From NCBI RefSeq assembly GCF_947242115.1, contig NC_074717.1, forward strand, positions 37,003,201-37,067,200: a stretch of DNA of 64,000 nucleotides, read 5' to 3'. The position numbers and the translations under genes were made by a program. Under the pieces are notes generated by a model. It was not told the DNA's origin. It was given only the letters and a program-made list of their open reading frames with translations, and ran no database searches. This document shows positions 41,330 through 53,129 of the stretch, one piece after another (position 1 is the stretch's first letter; every line of letters starts with the position of its first letter). The DNA comes from Biomphalaria glabrata (taxonomy: Eukaryota; Mollusca; Gastropoda; Planorbidae).

Positions 41330-41712
41330 ACTAACCGTTCACAAACGTTTCGTTCACCGACAAATTCGTTAACATAACTCTTTCACCCGACATATTGTTC
41401 ACCGACAACTGAATGAAAGACAACTTGTTCACCGACAACTTGATCACCAACAATTGGTTCACGACAAATGGTTCACACGACAAGGATGGCTGCCTGGTCG
41501 TGCGGTTTGATCGCTGGACTGTCGTTCGGATTTATCGACGGTCGAGAGTTCAAACCCAGCCCGCTCCCATCCCCCGTCGTCCTGCGGGAGGTTTGGGCTA
41601 GGAAGTAAAATATCTTCAACTCTGAAGGAACATCCGAAACATATAAAACAAAAACAAACGACAAATTGTTCACTGACAACTGGTTCACTGATAAATCATT
41701 CGCCGCCAAATA
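41330..41712. repeat. gttcaccgacaa minisatellite split by SINE B
   Basis: Loose 15-bp units (gttcaccgacaactt...) at 41335-41482 resume at 41656-41705 after the SINE. An acgacaa direct repeat flanks the insertion. Confidence 0.8.
41489..41650 (+). repeat. tRNA-derived SINE, family B
   Basis: gcctggtcgtgcggtttgat head, box B-like gagttcaaaccc, body cgtcctgcgggaggtttggg and ctctgaaggaacatccgaaa. Inserted in the minisatellite above. Confidence 0.85.
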
Positions 41713-41732
41713 ATAATAATAATAATTTTTAA

Positions 41733-41945
41733 GGCTTGCATTCGAGTCGGAAGATTAATGATGGTTGCAGTATTTCCCGTGGCTACGCAGCCCCAGCTGT
41801 GACCTACATATTTTGCCACATTCAGGGCAAGCATATGCTAACCATTGTCCGCCGGTGGTCGATTAAGATTTTCTTTCCGCCATCTGCGTCTGTCCTCGGC
41901 AGTGGGTTTTCATTTGGTCTCAGATGTTTATCCTGCGGCCTTTGT
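41733..41945 (+). repeat. Dispersed repeat (family D)
   Basis: gtggctacgcagccccagct-gtgacctacatattttgccac recurs in short form at 7852-7905. GC-richer than its surroundings. Identity unknown. Confidence 0.6.
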
Positions 41946-42152
41946 GAGTGACCTGCAGCTGTCTCGTAATAGTTCACTGGATAGGCCTATTAGATAACTG
42001 GATAACACTTGATCATTGGATAACATATTGTTATTATTATATTCTTGTCGCGTGTTTAACTTGTTCACAAAGGGAATTGATACATTCTAAATTGTGTTGC
42101 TATTATTTCGAAAAAAAAAAAGTGATTGTTTAGAAAGTTTTATAATATAGGC

Positions 42153-43302
42153 CAGTAATACCCAAAATACGGCCAGCGGGCCGGCTCTATCCGGTCCGCT
42201 GAAACGTTGGCAAAAAGTGTATAAAAATCCCCTCTCATAAAAAAAAAAAGAAAAAAAAAAAGGATCTTTCTCTATGTTAGGGTAAATGAATTGGCACCGA
42301 TATTGACACCATCCCCGAGCTGCGGGGGGACGCATCCAATGGTCAACTAGTTTTGTATGCAAGCTGTGAGGCACTACGCCACACAGCAGAGTTCCTAACC
42401 AGGCCACTACGGGAGACCTAGGTCTCCCTGCCTTGTCAGCAATCGGAGTTCATCTCAGATACTGCTTAAAATCTTGGTATTTATTCGCGGTAAAAACAAC
42501 AGTTTTGAAATCGGAGAAGTTAGTAGCTATGAGGAGCATATGCATGGGACCACCACTAGAAAAGTTTTGCCAAAGAAGTTTTAATCGTCACAGAGGATCT
42601 TTCTCTTGCTTGGGAGAAATTAATGGGAGTGACTCCTAATGGTGCAACAAGTAGGCCAATGGTTGACAGCAAGAGTTATAAGAAAAGTTGTTGAGTCAAA
42701 TGGACCCAGCCTCGGTTGCTTTATTGAATTATTCACCAGCAAAGTCTATGGGGCAAGCTGTTCAGTCTGGACCAGGCGATGATGATCGTGTTCAGATTGA
42801 ACAATGTTCGTCGTTTCGAAAATCCATCTGCAGCCAATGTGTCAAGTTCCCAGACAGAGGTGAAACTGGTTGAATTACGAATCTAAACGTCCCTGCTTGA
42901 CAAACTTTCAAGTGATTCATAGAATGGATTTCTACTCTGTGTAGCTTGCAGAAACATTTCCAAATCTTCAAAAACAAGCGTTAACGATGATCACAATAAT
43001 TGCATATACCTATTTTGTGAGGACTCAGGCGAAACCCATTTTACCTAATCGTCTCACGGACGAACACATAGAGTTCTAGATTCAGGGCTCCAACTCGGCG
43101 TCTCATATATGTTGCCGGATATTTAAAAGTTGGTTTAGGATACACTTTAATTGTATTAAGTACTAGATCTAGATTCACGGGTTTGTAATAAAAAATGGTT
43201 TATTGTCTATTTCTTTTTTTTTACCGTTTTGTTGATGTGGCCCGCGACACGACTTGCGGAAATTAAAATGGCCCGTCGACTGAATAAGGCTGAGCATTAT
43301 TG
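42153..43302 (+). mobile_element. hAT transposon remnant (GTF2IRD2-type transposase)
   Basis: Left end cagtaatacccaaaatacgg-ccagcgggccgg and right end ggcccgtcgactgaataagg-ctgagcattattg resemble hAT termini. In between the + strand reads LSLAWEKLMGVTPNGATSRP and IIHQQSLWGKLFSL (family 'LPWEKLVGxTTDGAPSM', 'CIIHQQALC'). Heavily deleted, with several stops. No clear target duplication. Confidence 0.72.
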
Positions 43303-44834
43303 ATCTAGATCTTGAATTCTAGATCTAGATGTCTAATTTTAAAAAATATATATTTATGACATGTCTCCGGTGAACCAAAAAGATACCGAAAGCTGACTAG
43401 ATAGTTAGCTAAACCATAAACGTAAACTTTTTTTTTTTTTACGGAAGTCGAATACGTGGAAACAGTTTAGCCACCCAATCAACATTCGCCTAGTAAGGTT
43501 CACATGACGTCATTCTGTTATTAATTTTTTTTCCTGGTGACCCTACACTGCCATATCAAGATCTAGATTCTAGAATCTAGAGCACGGTGGAAACAAAAGT
43601 AAAATCCTCTTTAGATCCAGTCTAGATCTTATGTTACACTACAGTCAGGATTTTAGAAAATTACAGGTAAACAAGCTTGCTATAGTTATCTTATAACTAT
43701 CTAGATATATTAAAAAAATGAGTCTAAATTAGACTACATTTATACATTACATCTAGAATCTAGATCTAATTCTAAATCTGTTAATTCTGTTAACTCTGTA
43801 GTTGTAGTTGTAGTCAGTGTTACGATACACATAGTATTATAGTATATCTAGTTATGATGAGTGTAGATCTAGACTCACTGTCTAGATATAGACTCAGACT
43901 GAGTCTACTCACTGTGACTGCCTACTTACTATAGTGTCTAGTCACCTACCTAGTGCCTAGTGAGCTAGTGTCTAAATAAGTCTGACTAAATCTAGACAAT
44001 CTAATTTACACTGACTTACACTTACTTGACTTACAGAACAGCGGTAGATCGCTACCTAAATGCAGGGTTACCTGACATTAATTGGGGGAAAAAAAGACTA
44101 GTAAAAGTAAAGGAGTAAAGGAATTGGTAATAGTGCTGACCACATAACACTCTCATTGCAACTGTTAATGGACCTCATTCACCAATTGTAAACAAACAAC
44201 ATTTAGCCACGTGATTCTATGTATCTTCTATACAAATTATATTATGTAATCCATAGTGGCAGTGGCTGTCACTTGATACATATATTTTTCATTGTTTTAT
44301 CAATATTATGACATGACTAAATACAATGTGTTTATTTACGATTGGTAAATGAGGTCCATTGTGCTTCCACTTGACGCCCTTGTAACAGTGGGCCACAGAA
44401 ACAGTTGACCTTTAGCCTTTACTGACTGGATCTAGATCCAGAGTTTTCATTTATATAATAAGAATGACTAGATCTATCATGAACTATAACTTTAGACTAC
44501 TGACACCGCTACGCTACCTGCCAGTAGTAAAATTGTTACCAGATGATTAATAATTAAGTGGTTTTGTTAAATTCGTAAGAGACACGCTGAAGTTTTTAGA
44601 TAGAAGTTAAATCTAGATATATATCATTACTGTTTTGTAATGTGACTTATATTTGAAGCCTTTTATTGAAGCATATATATACCAATAATTTTTGTTTGAA
44701 AATATTCTTGCTAGTTATTAACTATGACTAATGTGTTTTCTTTTTCCCATAACATCACAGTCTCTGTAATCATTGTTTTTGTGTCTTCTTTTTTTTTTTT
44801 TGTTCTGCACCAAAGATTAGTAGAGACTGACAGA
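43303..44834. promoter_or_regulatory. HERPUD upstream region; candidate CRE/ATF site at 43505-43512
   Basis: AT-rich with many TCTAGATC motifs. It contains a perfect TGACGTCA (43505-43512) and an E-box GCCACGTGATT near 44204. HERP genes are driven by ATF6/XBP1/ATF4 in other animals, but no ERSE (CCAAT-N9-CCACG) was found, so a regulatory role is only a guess. Confidence 0.25.
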
Positions 44835-44978
44835 ATGGATTTAACAGGAGACATGCCTGTAACTCTCACAATAAAAGCCCCTAATCAGCGCATGGAAGAT
44901 CAAACAGTTGACTGTATGCTTGGCTGGACAATAAAGAAATTAAAACAGCATTTAGAAAATGTCTATCCAAGTAAACCG
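44835..44978 (+). CDS. HERPUD2: HERPUD exon 1 (start, ubiquitin-like domain)
   Basis: MDLTGDMPVTLTIKAPNQRM through HLENVYPSKP. Human HERPUD2 has 'VTLIIKAPNQKYSDQ ... HLSNVYPSKP'. Donor CCG|GTGAGT. The ORF is open upstream to a T-rich tract and AG, so a 5' UTR exon may precede it. Confidence 0.92.
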
Positions 44979-47900
44979 GTGAGTCAAACTGAGATTACTG
45001 GTCTTAAATTCGACATTTTGAACATCACGTCATTTGGTGAGTGTCTTTTTATAACATATAGTTTGATGTATTTAAAAAAATCTTTTTCGTTTTTTATTAT
45101 TTCTTTAGAAACATAATGAGCAGCGACTTATTTATTCAGGCCGCTTACTCCAGGATCATCTCACGCTGAAAGAAATTTTACGCCAGGTAAATATATTACA
45201 AAATTATTATGAATTTAAAATAGCATAAAAAATATAATATTTACATTAAAAAAAGATTATTTATCAATACAATGTTGGCAATTCTATTGTTTCTTTAAAT
45301 GTAATGTTTGCTCTTCCATCTAGTATGAAGGTTCTGAAATACCCAATAATATCCATACTGTTCATCTAGTGTGTTCATCTAGCGCAGACTCTTCCCCTTC
45401 CAGTGCCTCTGAAACTAAAGTAGCTGCTGAAAACTTAGTAAGTATTTCAGGCACACTGATTACCCCTTGTTACATTTTGATTGCCCTTTGTTACACAATG
45501 AACTACACGTACTGAAGTTAATCCCTTGAATTCCTGTTTTGAGTGAACTTGCAAAGTCATTGTTTTTCTTAAAGGTTTTAGCATTAACAAGTAAATTTAT
45601 AAAGACTTAAGTACTCAAAAAACCCCACAAAAAACAATAAAGAAAAACTACAAAGTGACTTTTAAATATATATTTTATTTCCTTTTTGAATGATAAACTT
45701 GTTTTATAGTAAATAAATAAGGGGATAACAGTTGTGTTGTATTACTAATGCATAATAATAATTTAATAAATTGTAATCTTACATTTACTGTTTGTATTTG
45801 ATTTGATGAAGTTTTTTCTTTATAACTGTAGCGTCCTCACAAATCTTCCTCAAATGTAGATACCCCCAGAACAGAAGCAACACCTAACATCTTGGGAGAA
45901 GGGTTAAGGCACAGATTTACACAGAGTCATGGAGATGATCACAATTTTAGGTATGTTGAGCTTAAAGTAAAGTAAAATAAGAGCATTTCAGTTGATACAT
46001 ATAAATAAGGGGAGCACGGTGGCTAAGTGATTAAGCCCTTGGCTTCCAAACCTGGAGTCCTGGGTTTGAATCTCAGTGAAGACTGGGATTTTGAATTTCC
46101 TCATTTTTAGGGTGCCCATGAGTCCAACCTGACCTGGCTGAAGAAACAAATGACCTTAACATCATCTGCACTATAGACTGCATGGTCTGATAGGGGAACT
46201 TTACTTTTACTTTTTACATATAAATAAAATGTTTTTACAAATTTGAATTAGAAGTCATCCTCTCTGAGGATTGAAATGAAATCAGCTTTTAAATTTATTG
46301 CCTTATATTTATTTTGTGTGTGTGTGAATAATAGTAACTATAACTTCTTTCCTTCAATTTCTTTTGATGTTGTAGAGCCTAGTCATTTTAAATTTAGCAA
46401 TAATATTAATATTAGCTCTTCTTGTGAACTTAGCTGATTAACATATGCACCATTCTAGTTTACTTCAATTAAATTTGAATGCACTCAGTACTAAAACTGT
46501 TAATGAGAATCAATATGGTTTCAAGAAAATGCTTAGCAATAATGTGCATTAAGATAGTAAAAGATGTTTATTATTAGCAATAAATGGAAGCAATGAATAC
46601 CTCAAGCCTGCAATAAAAAAATAAAATAACTGTTCTGTTATTTTAGAGTCCTTGTGTACTTAAAGTGTGCATGTAAAAACTAAATTCACTTAATTTTTGC
46701 AACAAATAATTATTTTTTTTTAAATTTATTATCCAGACAGCATATGCCACATAATATCCACAATACAAATACTTTCCAAGAACAAGTCACCAACATGAAC
46801 CCTGAATACCACTACTCACCTGAACAGTATGCCTGGATGATGCAGAACTATGCTTATTCACAGTACATGATGCAGTATATGCAATAGTAAGATTTTCATT
46901 TTTGTTTCATAGTGTCATATTTAATGGTTTTGCTTTTGCTGTCTATTGTTAACTTTTCAAATGAAATAACAAGTTTAAGTTTCAAGTAAATATAAAGTGT
47001 CAATAAATGATAAAAAATATTTTAAAAAATGTTTATTGCATCGGTCAGAACTATTTCCAACACTAAAAAAAACAAACCTAAATCAATTAGAAATTGTAAA
47101 ATCATCAAAATTTAGTATATTTGTGCTAAGTACAGTCTAAAGCTAATTGCAAGCAATCACAAATGTAAAGGAACTTCTAAAATACAGAAGTCACTTCAAT
47201 AATGCGAAATGTTCTTTATTTTTGTGTGATTTTATAAAACTTTTTGGAATTTTCTGAGAATTTTCAGTCCTTGTTGCTGATGGCGATGAGGTGGAATGGA
47301 TAGACAAGAGTGAAATTTGTGATATACCGGGGGGAAAGGGGTTAATATGGTGATTTTGTTTGCATCATGTAATATCTGAATGTTCCCTATAGGTCAATGA
47401 CATGGTGACTTCTACATGCTCCTTAGACATTTACATTTTTAAATGTGGTCCATTAGACTAACTTAACCCTTAACATTCAATAGATAATACATTGCTGCTA
47501 GGCTAAAGGTATTTGTGTCATATCCTAGCTGAACAAGAATTCACATTCTTGATAGATGATTCTGGTTATGTGGCACTTCAACAATAGCCATGATGATTCT
47601 TACTAAATGGCTTTATAGGGTTAATAAAAATAAGGCACAGATAGTTTGCTGTTGCTTGCTCATTATATCTGCAAAAATAAAATTCAAATTACAAACTTAT
47701 TAGGCTTTCAGTTAAAATGCCTATAGTTTAGATTTTTCTCTCTTAAAATATCAGTTATTTAAATCAAACTGAAAAAAAAAAATCAAGAATTATTAAAAGA
47801 TGAATACAGCTTACATTTACATTTTGAAGAAGTTTGTAACTCAACTTAAAAATAATATTATTGCAAAAAGCACAAGAAAGAGAAAAAGAAACCTAAAAAA

Positions 47901-50150
47901 AATAAATTTCTTGAATTGTTTGTCATATGCTCTTGAAAATGTTAAAAGAATCCATCCATCCCAGTGGCGCTACAGCCCATGGAGGGCTCTAGCCTGCTTC
48001 AGCACATTCTTCCATTCAGATCTCTCCTGGGCCTTTTGTCTCCACGCTCTAACGCCAAGCTGCTTCAGATCTGCTTCCACATCGTCAATCCATCGCATTC
48101 GGGGTCTGCCTTTGGGTCGTCTGCCTTTTGGTTTTTGCTACTGGAAAGCCCATCTTCATTTAATTAATGAATTAGGAGCAGATGATAAAAGAAAAGATGC
48201 ATAAAACAAAATATATAAATCAGTTGGATGCGCCTTTTAGCCTAGAGATTAATGTGTTATGATTGATTGTTTAATTTTGAAGAATGCAGTGTTCATCTTA
48301 CCTTTATTCAACAGCTATCAGGCTGCATACTACTCAGGATTACCTTATGCTGGTCAAATGTTTCCTCCAAACTTTGCACCCCAGCCAGTCACAAGTACAG
48401 ACAGACAGGCACAGCCTCAACAGCAGGTTCCTGCTGCTGGCCAGGCCGCCAGGGCTAATGTGAGAATGAATGCCCAGGGTGGTGTGGAGGAGGATGATGA
48501 AGAAGAAGGGGAGCCAAGGGATTGGCTACATCATGTTTACTTCTTTATGCGATTCCTCACTTTCATGGGTATCCTGTTCTTCTACTCCAACTTGACTAGG
48601 TTCTTAGTTGTCTTTGCTGGATCCATTTCAATTTATATGTAAGTACCTTTACTTAAAATATTTTTTTGTTTGATTTAGGCTACATCTTGTCGCAAGTAAA
48701 ATTGTCATATTTTGTATCATACACTAAAACAGTCTTGTTTATTCACTTTTAAGTGTAACACACATAAGGGTTTATAATGTGAGCATAGAAATAAAAAAAG
48801 AATATGAGATCGTATTTCCTATACGAGGTCTTGGGACTGCGTTGAATTGTTAAATCTATCTGTAGTTATCAAGTTATTTTTAATAAAAAATTTATTGATT
48901 GGTTAAGGTTAAAATATAAGGCTGGGCTTAGATAAAGGTAGTTTTAAACAAATCTTTATTATGATTACAGAGTTTTCTATTGTGAGGATGGAGTTCATAA
49001 GTAGCTGCTTCAACCCCTAAAATTTCATTCCATAAAGCAGCAACTTTTTAATTTGTGCATGTCTTTTATTTCATTTTTTAGACTCCAGAAATTGAGAAAA
49101 TATTGGCAGAGGGCACAGAGAGAACAGCAACAACGACAGGAACAACAGCAACAACAGCAGCAGCAACCTGACCAAGCTGAGCCAAATATAGAAAGAAATC
49201 CTTCAGATAATGAGGTTAGTGCACTCAGGGTGGGTCATGTCAGGTTTTGGAATGTTTTTCACTGAATAAAAATGTCATGTATCTTTTGTCACATTTTCCA
49301 ATGAACTCATCACTAAAGGTTTAATTGGGTGTTTTGAATAAAATTACTACATGTCTAATAGTTAGAGATAATAATAATGTTGATGAGACCTAATTTAGCA
49401 TGTTTTATCATTACATTTTGTTTTCTTACTATTTTTCCTTTTCCTTAACATTGAAATAAAAGAATGTCTTATTGTCAGGGTTTCCCAAGCCATTTCTGTA
49501 ACAGAACATTGGTTTAAATTTTCTTAGTTTAGATAATTCATACTTGTGTGAAAAAAACAACAGATTTTTTTAAATGGTTAAGATATATTTAAAATATATG
49601 TAAGTAAAAATCCCCTTTCAGACCTTGCAATCTATAGGGCAGATGTAATGGTCATCTGTTTCTATGGCCAACAATTATCAATGATGTTGTGTAGCTAGCA
49701 AAATGACCAACCACATTTACTTTCCCCAACCAATGTCAGGTAGTCATTAGAGTTGGGTGGACTCAAGGGCATCCTAAAAAAAAACTGAAATTCAAAATCT
49801 AGGTCTTCACCTAGATTTAAACATGAAACTTCTCGGTTCAGAAGCGAAGCACTTTGCCACTCTGCCACCTCTTCACTACCATCCCTGAAGAAGAAGGCAG
49901 AAACTTTGTTTGAATAAATGTTTTATCACTTTTAATGGCTATTACTTTGAACTATGATCTATGTATTTATTTATTTCAGCCGGAGCCGAGGACTGAAACT
50001 CCGAATGAAGATGCTCAGCAAGATGCACAAGCAGAGCAAGTGAATGAAGGAAACAGGGTTTATGGGGCCTTGTTGTTTGTATGCACTACCATTCAGTCCT
50101 TCTTCATGTCTCTGTTACCCACTCCACCTGAGCTGCTGGAGGCCAACTGA
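44835..50150 (+). CDS. HERPUD2: HERPUD1/2-like ER membrane ubiquitin-like-domain protein (8 coding exons)
   Basis: Eight exons give 1233 nt (410 aa plus stop), with phase agreeing at every junction. An N-terminal ubiquitin-like domain (about 8-92: PVTLTIKAPNQRMEDQTV ... QRLIYSGRLLQDHLTLKEIL) is followed by a Ser-rich linker, a Tyr/Met/Gln patch (QYAWMMQNYAYSQYMMQYMQ), the signature NVRMNAQGG-VEEDDEEEG, RDWLHHVYFF and a hydrophobic hairpin (about 272-309), then a Gln-rich cytosolic tail ending SFFMSLLPTPPELLEAN. HERP proteins are stress-induced ER membrane adaptors that recruit the HRD1 ubiquitin ligase in ERAD. Similarity in the ubiquitin-like domain looks closer to HERPUD2 than HERPUD1. The start ATG (cagaATGG) has a good context. 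Confidence 0.93.
45109..45186 (+). CDS. HERPUD2: HERPUD exon 2 (ubiquitin-like domain)
   Basis: Acceptor tttctttag|AAA. 26 aa: KHNEQRLIYSGRLLQDHLTL, then KEILRQ. Donor CAG|GTAAAT. Confidence 0.93.
45324..45437 (+). CDS. HERPUD2: HERPUD exon 3
   Basis: 38 aa: YEGSEIPNNIHTVHLVCSSS (last strand of the ubiquitin-like fold), then a Ser-rich linker. Acceptor catctag|TAT, donor TTA|GTAAGT. Confidence 0.92.
45832..45950 (+). CDS. HERPUD2: HERPUD exon 4 (linker)
   Basis: RPHKSSSNVDTPRTEATPNI, LGEGLRHRFTQ. The 'GLRxR' motif is shared with vertebrate HERPs. Ends in phase 2 at TTTAG|GTATGT. Confidence 0.9.
46009..46214 (+). repeat. tRNA-derived SINE, family A, complete copy
   Basis: 206 bp with head gcacggtggctaagtgatta (A box), gggtttgaatctc (B box), body gaagactgggattttgaatt and end gataggggaactttactttt. 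Flanked by a perfect 13-bp direct repeat tacatataaataa (45996-46008 / 46215-46227), the sign of recent LINE-driven insertion. In HERPUD intron 4. Confidence 0.93.
46737..46886 (+). CDS. HERPUD2: HERPUD exon 5 (Tyr/Met/Gln patch)
   Basis: Ends ...QNYAYSQYMMQYMQ and a split Tyr codon (TA|GTAAGA). It corresponds to 'WWQQMYAHQYYMQY' of human HERPUD2. Confidence 0.9.
47955..48135 (-). mobile_element. LINE ORF2 C-terminal fragment
   Basis: The minus-strand reading matches 'GRPRMRWIDDVEADLKQLGV-RAWRQKAQ-RSEWKN' type ends of LINE RTs (DNA: ggtctgcctttgggtcgtct, cacatcgtcaatccatcgca). In HERPUD intron 5, antisense. Confidence 0.72.
48315..48638 (+). CDS. HERPUD2: HERPUD exon 6 (membrane hairpin)
   Basis: Acceptor ttcaacag|C. 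Encodes NVRMNAQGGVEEDDEEEGEP, RDWLHHVYFFMRFLTFMGIL and the second hydrophobic segment. The conserved 'MNAQGG ... DWL' block identifies the family. Donor ATAT|GTAAGT. Confidence 0.94.
49082..49214 (+). CDS. HERPUD2: HERPUD exon 7 (Gln-rich tail)
   Basis: LQKLRKYWQRAQREQQQRQE, then eight consecutive Gln. Vertebrate HERPs have a 'GWFPFR' motif just after the hairpin; here a basic/Gln-rich helix is found instead. Donor GAG|GTTAGT. Confidence 0.88.
49602..49876 (-). repeat. tRNA-derived SINE, family A
   Basis: Reversed, nearly complete, in the last HERPUD intron (aatcccctttcagaccttgc ... cactttgccactctgccacc). Confidence 0.75.
49980..50150 (+). CDS. HERPUD2: HERPUD exon 8 (C terminus)
   Basis: 57 aa ending ALLFVCTTIQSFFMSLLPTP and PELLEAN, TGA at 50148-50150. 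It matches the conserved HERP ending '...FKTFFASLLPEGPP'. Confidence 0.93.
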   Translation, partial: PEPRTETPNEDAQQDAQAEQVNEGNRVYGALLFVCTTIQSFFMSLLPTPPELLEAN

Positions 50151-53050
50151 CATTGGCTGGAGAGAGTGAACACCTTCATTGGCTTTAGTGACACTATTGT
50201 ATACAGTCATCTTCATCTCTGCTATTCGTGGACTTGTTAGACTCAGCCAGACATTGCCTTATCATTTCACAAGTCATACAGTGTTGTGTTGCTTAATGTG
50301 AATAGGCGAGTGTTCTGGACTCACGGAATTTACTGCTGTTTGTTAACTAATAAAAAGGGGAAGAAAAAAAATCTTCTGGAGTTAAGGTTCAACCAACCTT
50401 CCGTCTAGCTGCTTGTTTTGACCTAGTATCATTACTGTTATTATTATACAGTCTGAGGTTTCATTCTTGTAAACTGTCAGCACTGAAATCCTAGCTAAAT
50501 TAGAATATTACAGTAGAGATGAACAAAATACTGATAATTACAATAAGGTACCGGTATGTCTCTATTAACCTATTATTTCGTTTTATGAAAACTAGTCCTA
50601 ACTTTTCAGTAAGGTAGCTTGGCAATTCAAAAAAAAAAGATCTCCAAGTGATGCGATCCCATTTATGTAATAAAGCCCAGTGTCTTTATCCTATTCATAG
50701 AATTAACTGTGGGTGGGATATCACTAGAAAATGATAAAAAACATTTGCTGAATTGAAGTTTCAGTGATTCCTGTATCTGGCATGCACTATGATTCTATAT
50801 ATGCATTTGTGTTATCAATTTTAAGCTATATTCACATTTCCCCTCAATTGAACAAAAGTGTTATTGACCCTCCCAGTAGTTCAGTAAAATAAATGTTTGC
50901 AATACAATTGTAAAAGCTTTTTACCTCTGTCTTGTCAATCAGAACATTTGCTACTGCTATATGTGAACTCCTAATTAATGCCATTTTTAATTATTTAATT
51001 ATTACCACTTAAACCTGTTGTTTTCCTCAGACACCATTTTATTGGAAATAATAATTTTTGTTTCATACATGCCGGTCATTAAAAAGTCACCAGCGGAGAG
51101 TTTTCTTTCATTTTCTTCTATATTTCACATTTTTATGAAGCCAAAAGTTTCAGTGTTCACATGTTGAGGAAAGAGGACTTTATTGACTTCCAGCACTCTG
51201 TTCATAATGTAAATACATCTCTCATAGAGCTTGGTGTCTCCAATTCAGACCTGATAGTTCTGCCATTTGTTGAATTTATTGAATATTTAATGAAAGTGGG
51301 TTCGTTCTCCTCAGTAAATAGAAGTTAAGCTTGTTGAATTTTTTAAATACATTTTTTTTTTTAATTTCTTAATTTATTCATATTTTTATTTCATAAGTTG
51401 TGTTATTGCAAATTTGTGATTTTACTTTCTCTTCTTGTTGTTTTTGGACTAATTATATTTTGTTGTCATTTTTTTTTTGGCTGGCACAGATAATTGTTTA
51501 TTAAATCATTTAAATCTGAAACTGTTTACTTTTTAGGTCCCCCACTCAACATACATATATATACATATATTTAAATAAGACGTGACTGTTTTAGAATTGT
51601 TAATTGTTATCAACAAGAAAACCATGAAATGTGATTGAAGAGAAATCCAACATGTAGACATTTCTCATTTTATTGTCAATATTCTGAGACAGCCAATGAT
51701 AAGTTGCTTTGAGGCTCTAGTTTGTACTACTTTCTGTGTTGGTAACCTCATAGCCTCATTTGTGATATTGTTCATAGTTGATGGAATAAATACAGTTGCT
51801 TATTTTATTGTTTATTTTGTTTGTTAAACTCTTCTTCAGGAAGAAATTATTTTAATACATATTTGCTAGAATTTTTATGTATATCAATTCCTACTATTAA
51901 TTTACACCTTTGTCATAGTCAAAAATGAACGATTTCAATAATTTATTTTTAAATATCCTCTGAAATTTCTCACCTAAATTTGTGCCACACATAATTGAAA
52001 TTTCAGAAAGGTCTCTTTAATTAATTAATGATTTAATAAAAAAAAATTGAATGTTAAAGCCCAATGTTTCATCTAAAGACTAAAATAAACTAACAATTTT
52101 ATTGTATTTTTTCTTAGTACTAAGTATCAGTAATGATACTTTCGCTTATACTCACCCTACCCCCATAAAAAAAAAGTTTAGACTAATTAATAAAATAAAA
52201 GATGAATGTTTAGTTCACATTATTATTGGAACATAAAGTAGAATTTTTTTGTTAAAAATTATATTCTATCCCTTTCAATTTCTACATTCGAGGAAACTAT
52301 GGAACATTACTAGAGCCAACCAAATACTTATTACAAACGGAGCAGTTTGAAACTAGGATTCTACAGTACTAAATGGTGCACGCAAATGTTTACATTTTGA
52401 AAATACATAACTTATCAAAACTGTCAATCTGTAGACTACATTTATAAAAATCCCCATGAACAAATACAAATGATGAGTTAACATCCTCATGCATATTTAA
52501 AAAAAGTTTCTTTTCATCTAAAAATCTAGATTTAACGATTGTTGGTACAAGGGTTGGTTCATAGCATCACTCATGAATAGAATAGTTAGGGTCTCCAGAC
52601 GTCCAGCAAAAGGAGACGCGTCCTCTTTTTTTTTTTTTGGCTTCAGTTGAAAAATGTCCGGCTTTCACTGATACGGCATTTTATCCATCAATAGAGCTCA
52701 GTTGTTAGTATTTTCTTGTTTTATACAAACTCCCTTGTAAATACGGATAAACCCGTTATGTGACAAGCATCTTCATAATAAGATGTTAGTATGTGTTCAA
52801 AAGATACATGTCTATCACAATTATTCAAGATCTGGACTTTTTTTAATGGAGAAAATAGTTATGTTTAAAGAGCGGTTTCGCTAAGCAACGCACAGTGGAC
52901 AACAAAGAGAAATCGTATCTTTGGCCTCAGTGAGAGGCATTCACCTCACAAGTTAAAATTTAAACAACATCTGCACAGAGTTCAACACAGCTCTTTGTAC
53001 GAATGGTAAACCGCTATAAAATGTCGCTTCGTCTAATTATATTGATACAG
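50151..53050 (+). other. HERPUD 3' UTR and downstream intergenic DNA
   Basis: No coding exon seen. Candidate poly(A) signals on + occur near 50350 (AATAAA in ctaataaaaag), 50888 (aaaataaatg) and 51784 (ggaataaatac). The rest is AT-rich. A fragment near 52585-52690 (tctccagacgtccagcaaaa...) looks like a DNA-transposon end, with low certainty. Confidence 0.4.
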
Positions 53051-53129
53051 TACTCCGAATATCGTAATGGATGACATTTCACAACAAATGTGTTGCAAAC
53101 CTTACTTTTAAAAGGATCCTTTGTGTCCT

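Noticed and set aside
44180-44215. ER stress element for HERPUD
   Set aside because: CCAAT and CCACG are present but 20 bp apart, not 9; no ERSE or ERSE-II match.
35792-44835. Bidirectional promoter for RNF31 and HERPUD
   Set aside because: The start codons are 9 kb apart with several transposons between; no shared core promoter could be seen.
46009-46130. tRNA gene from A/B boxes
   Set aside because: The box pair belongs to a SINE head; many copies with the same body exist in the window and no cloverleaf is kept.
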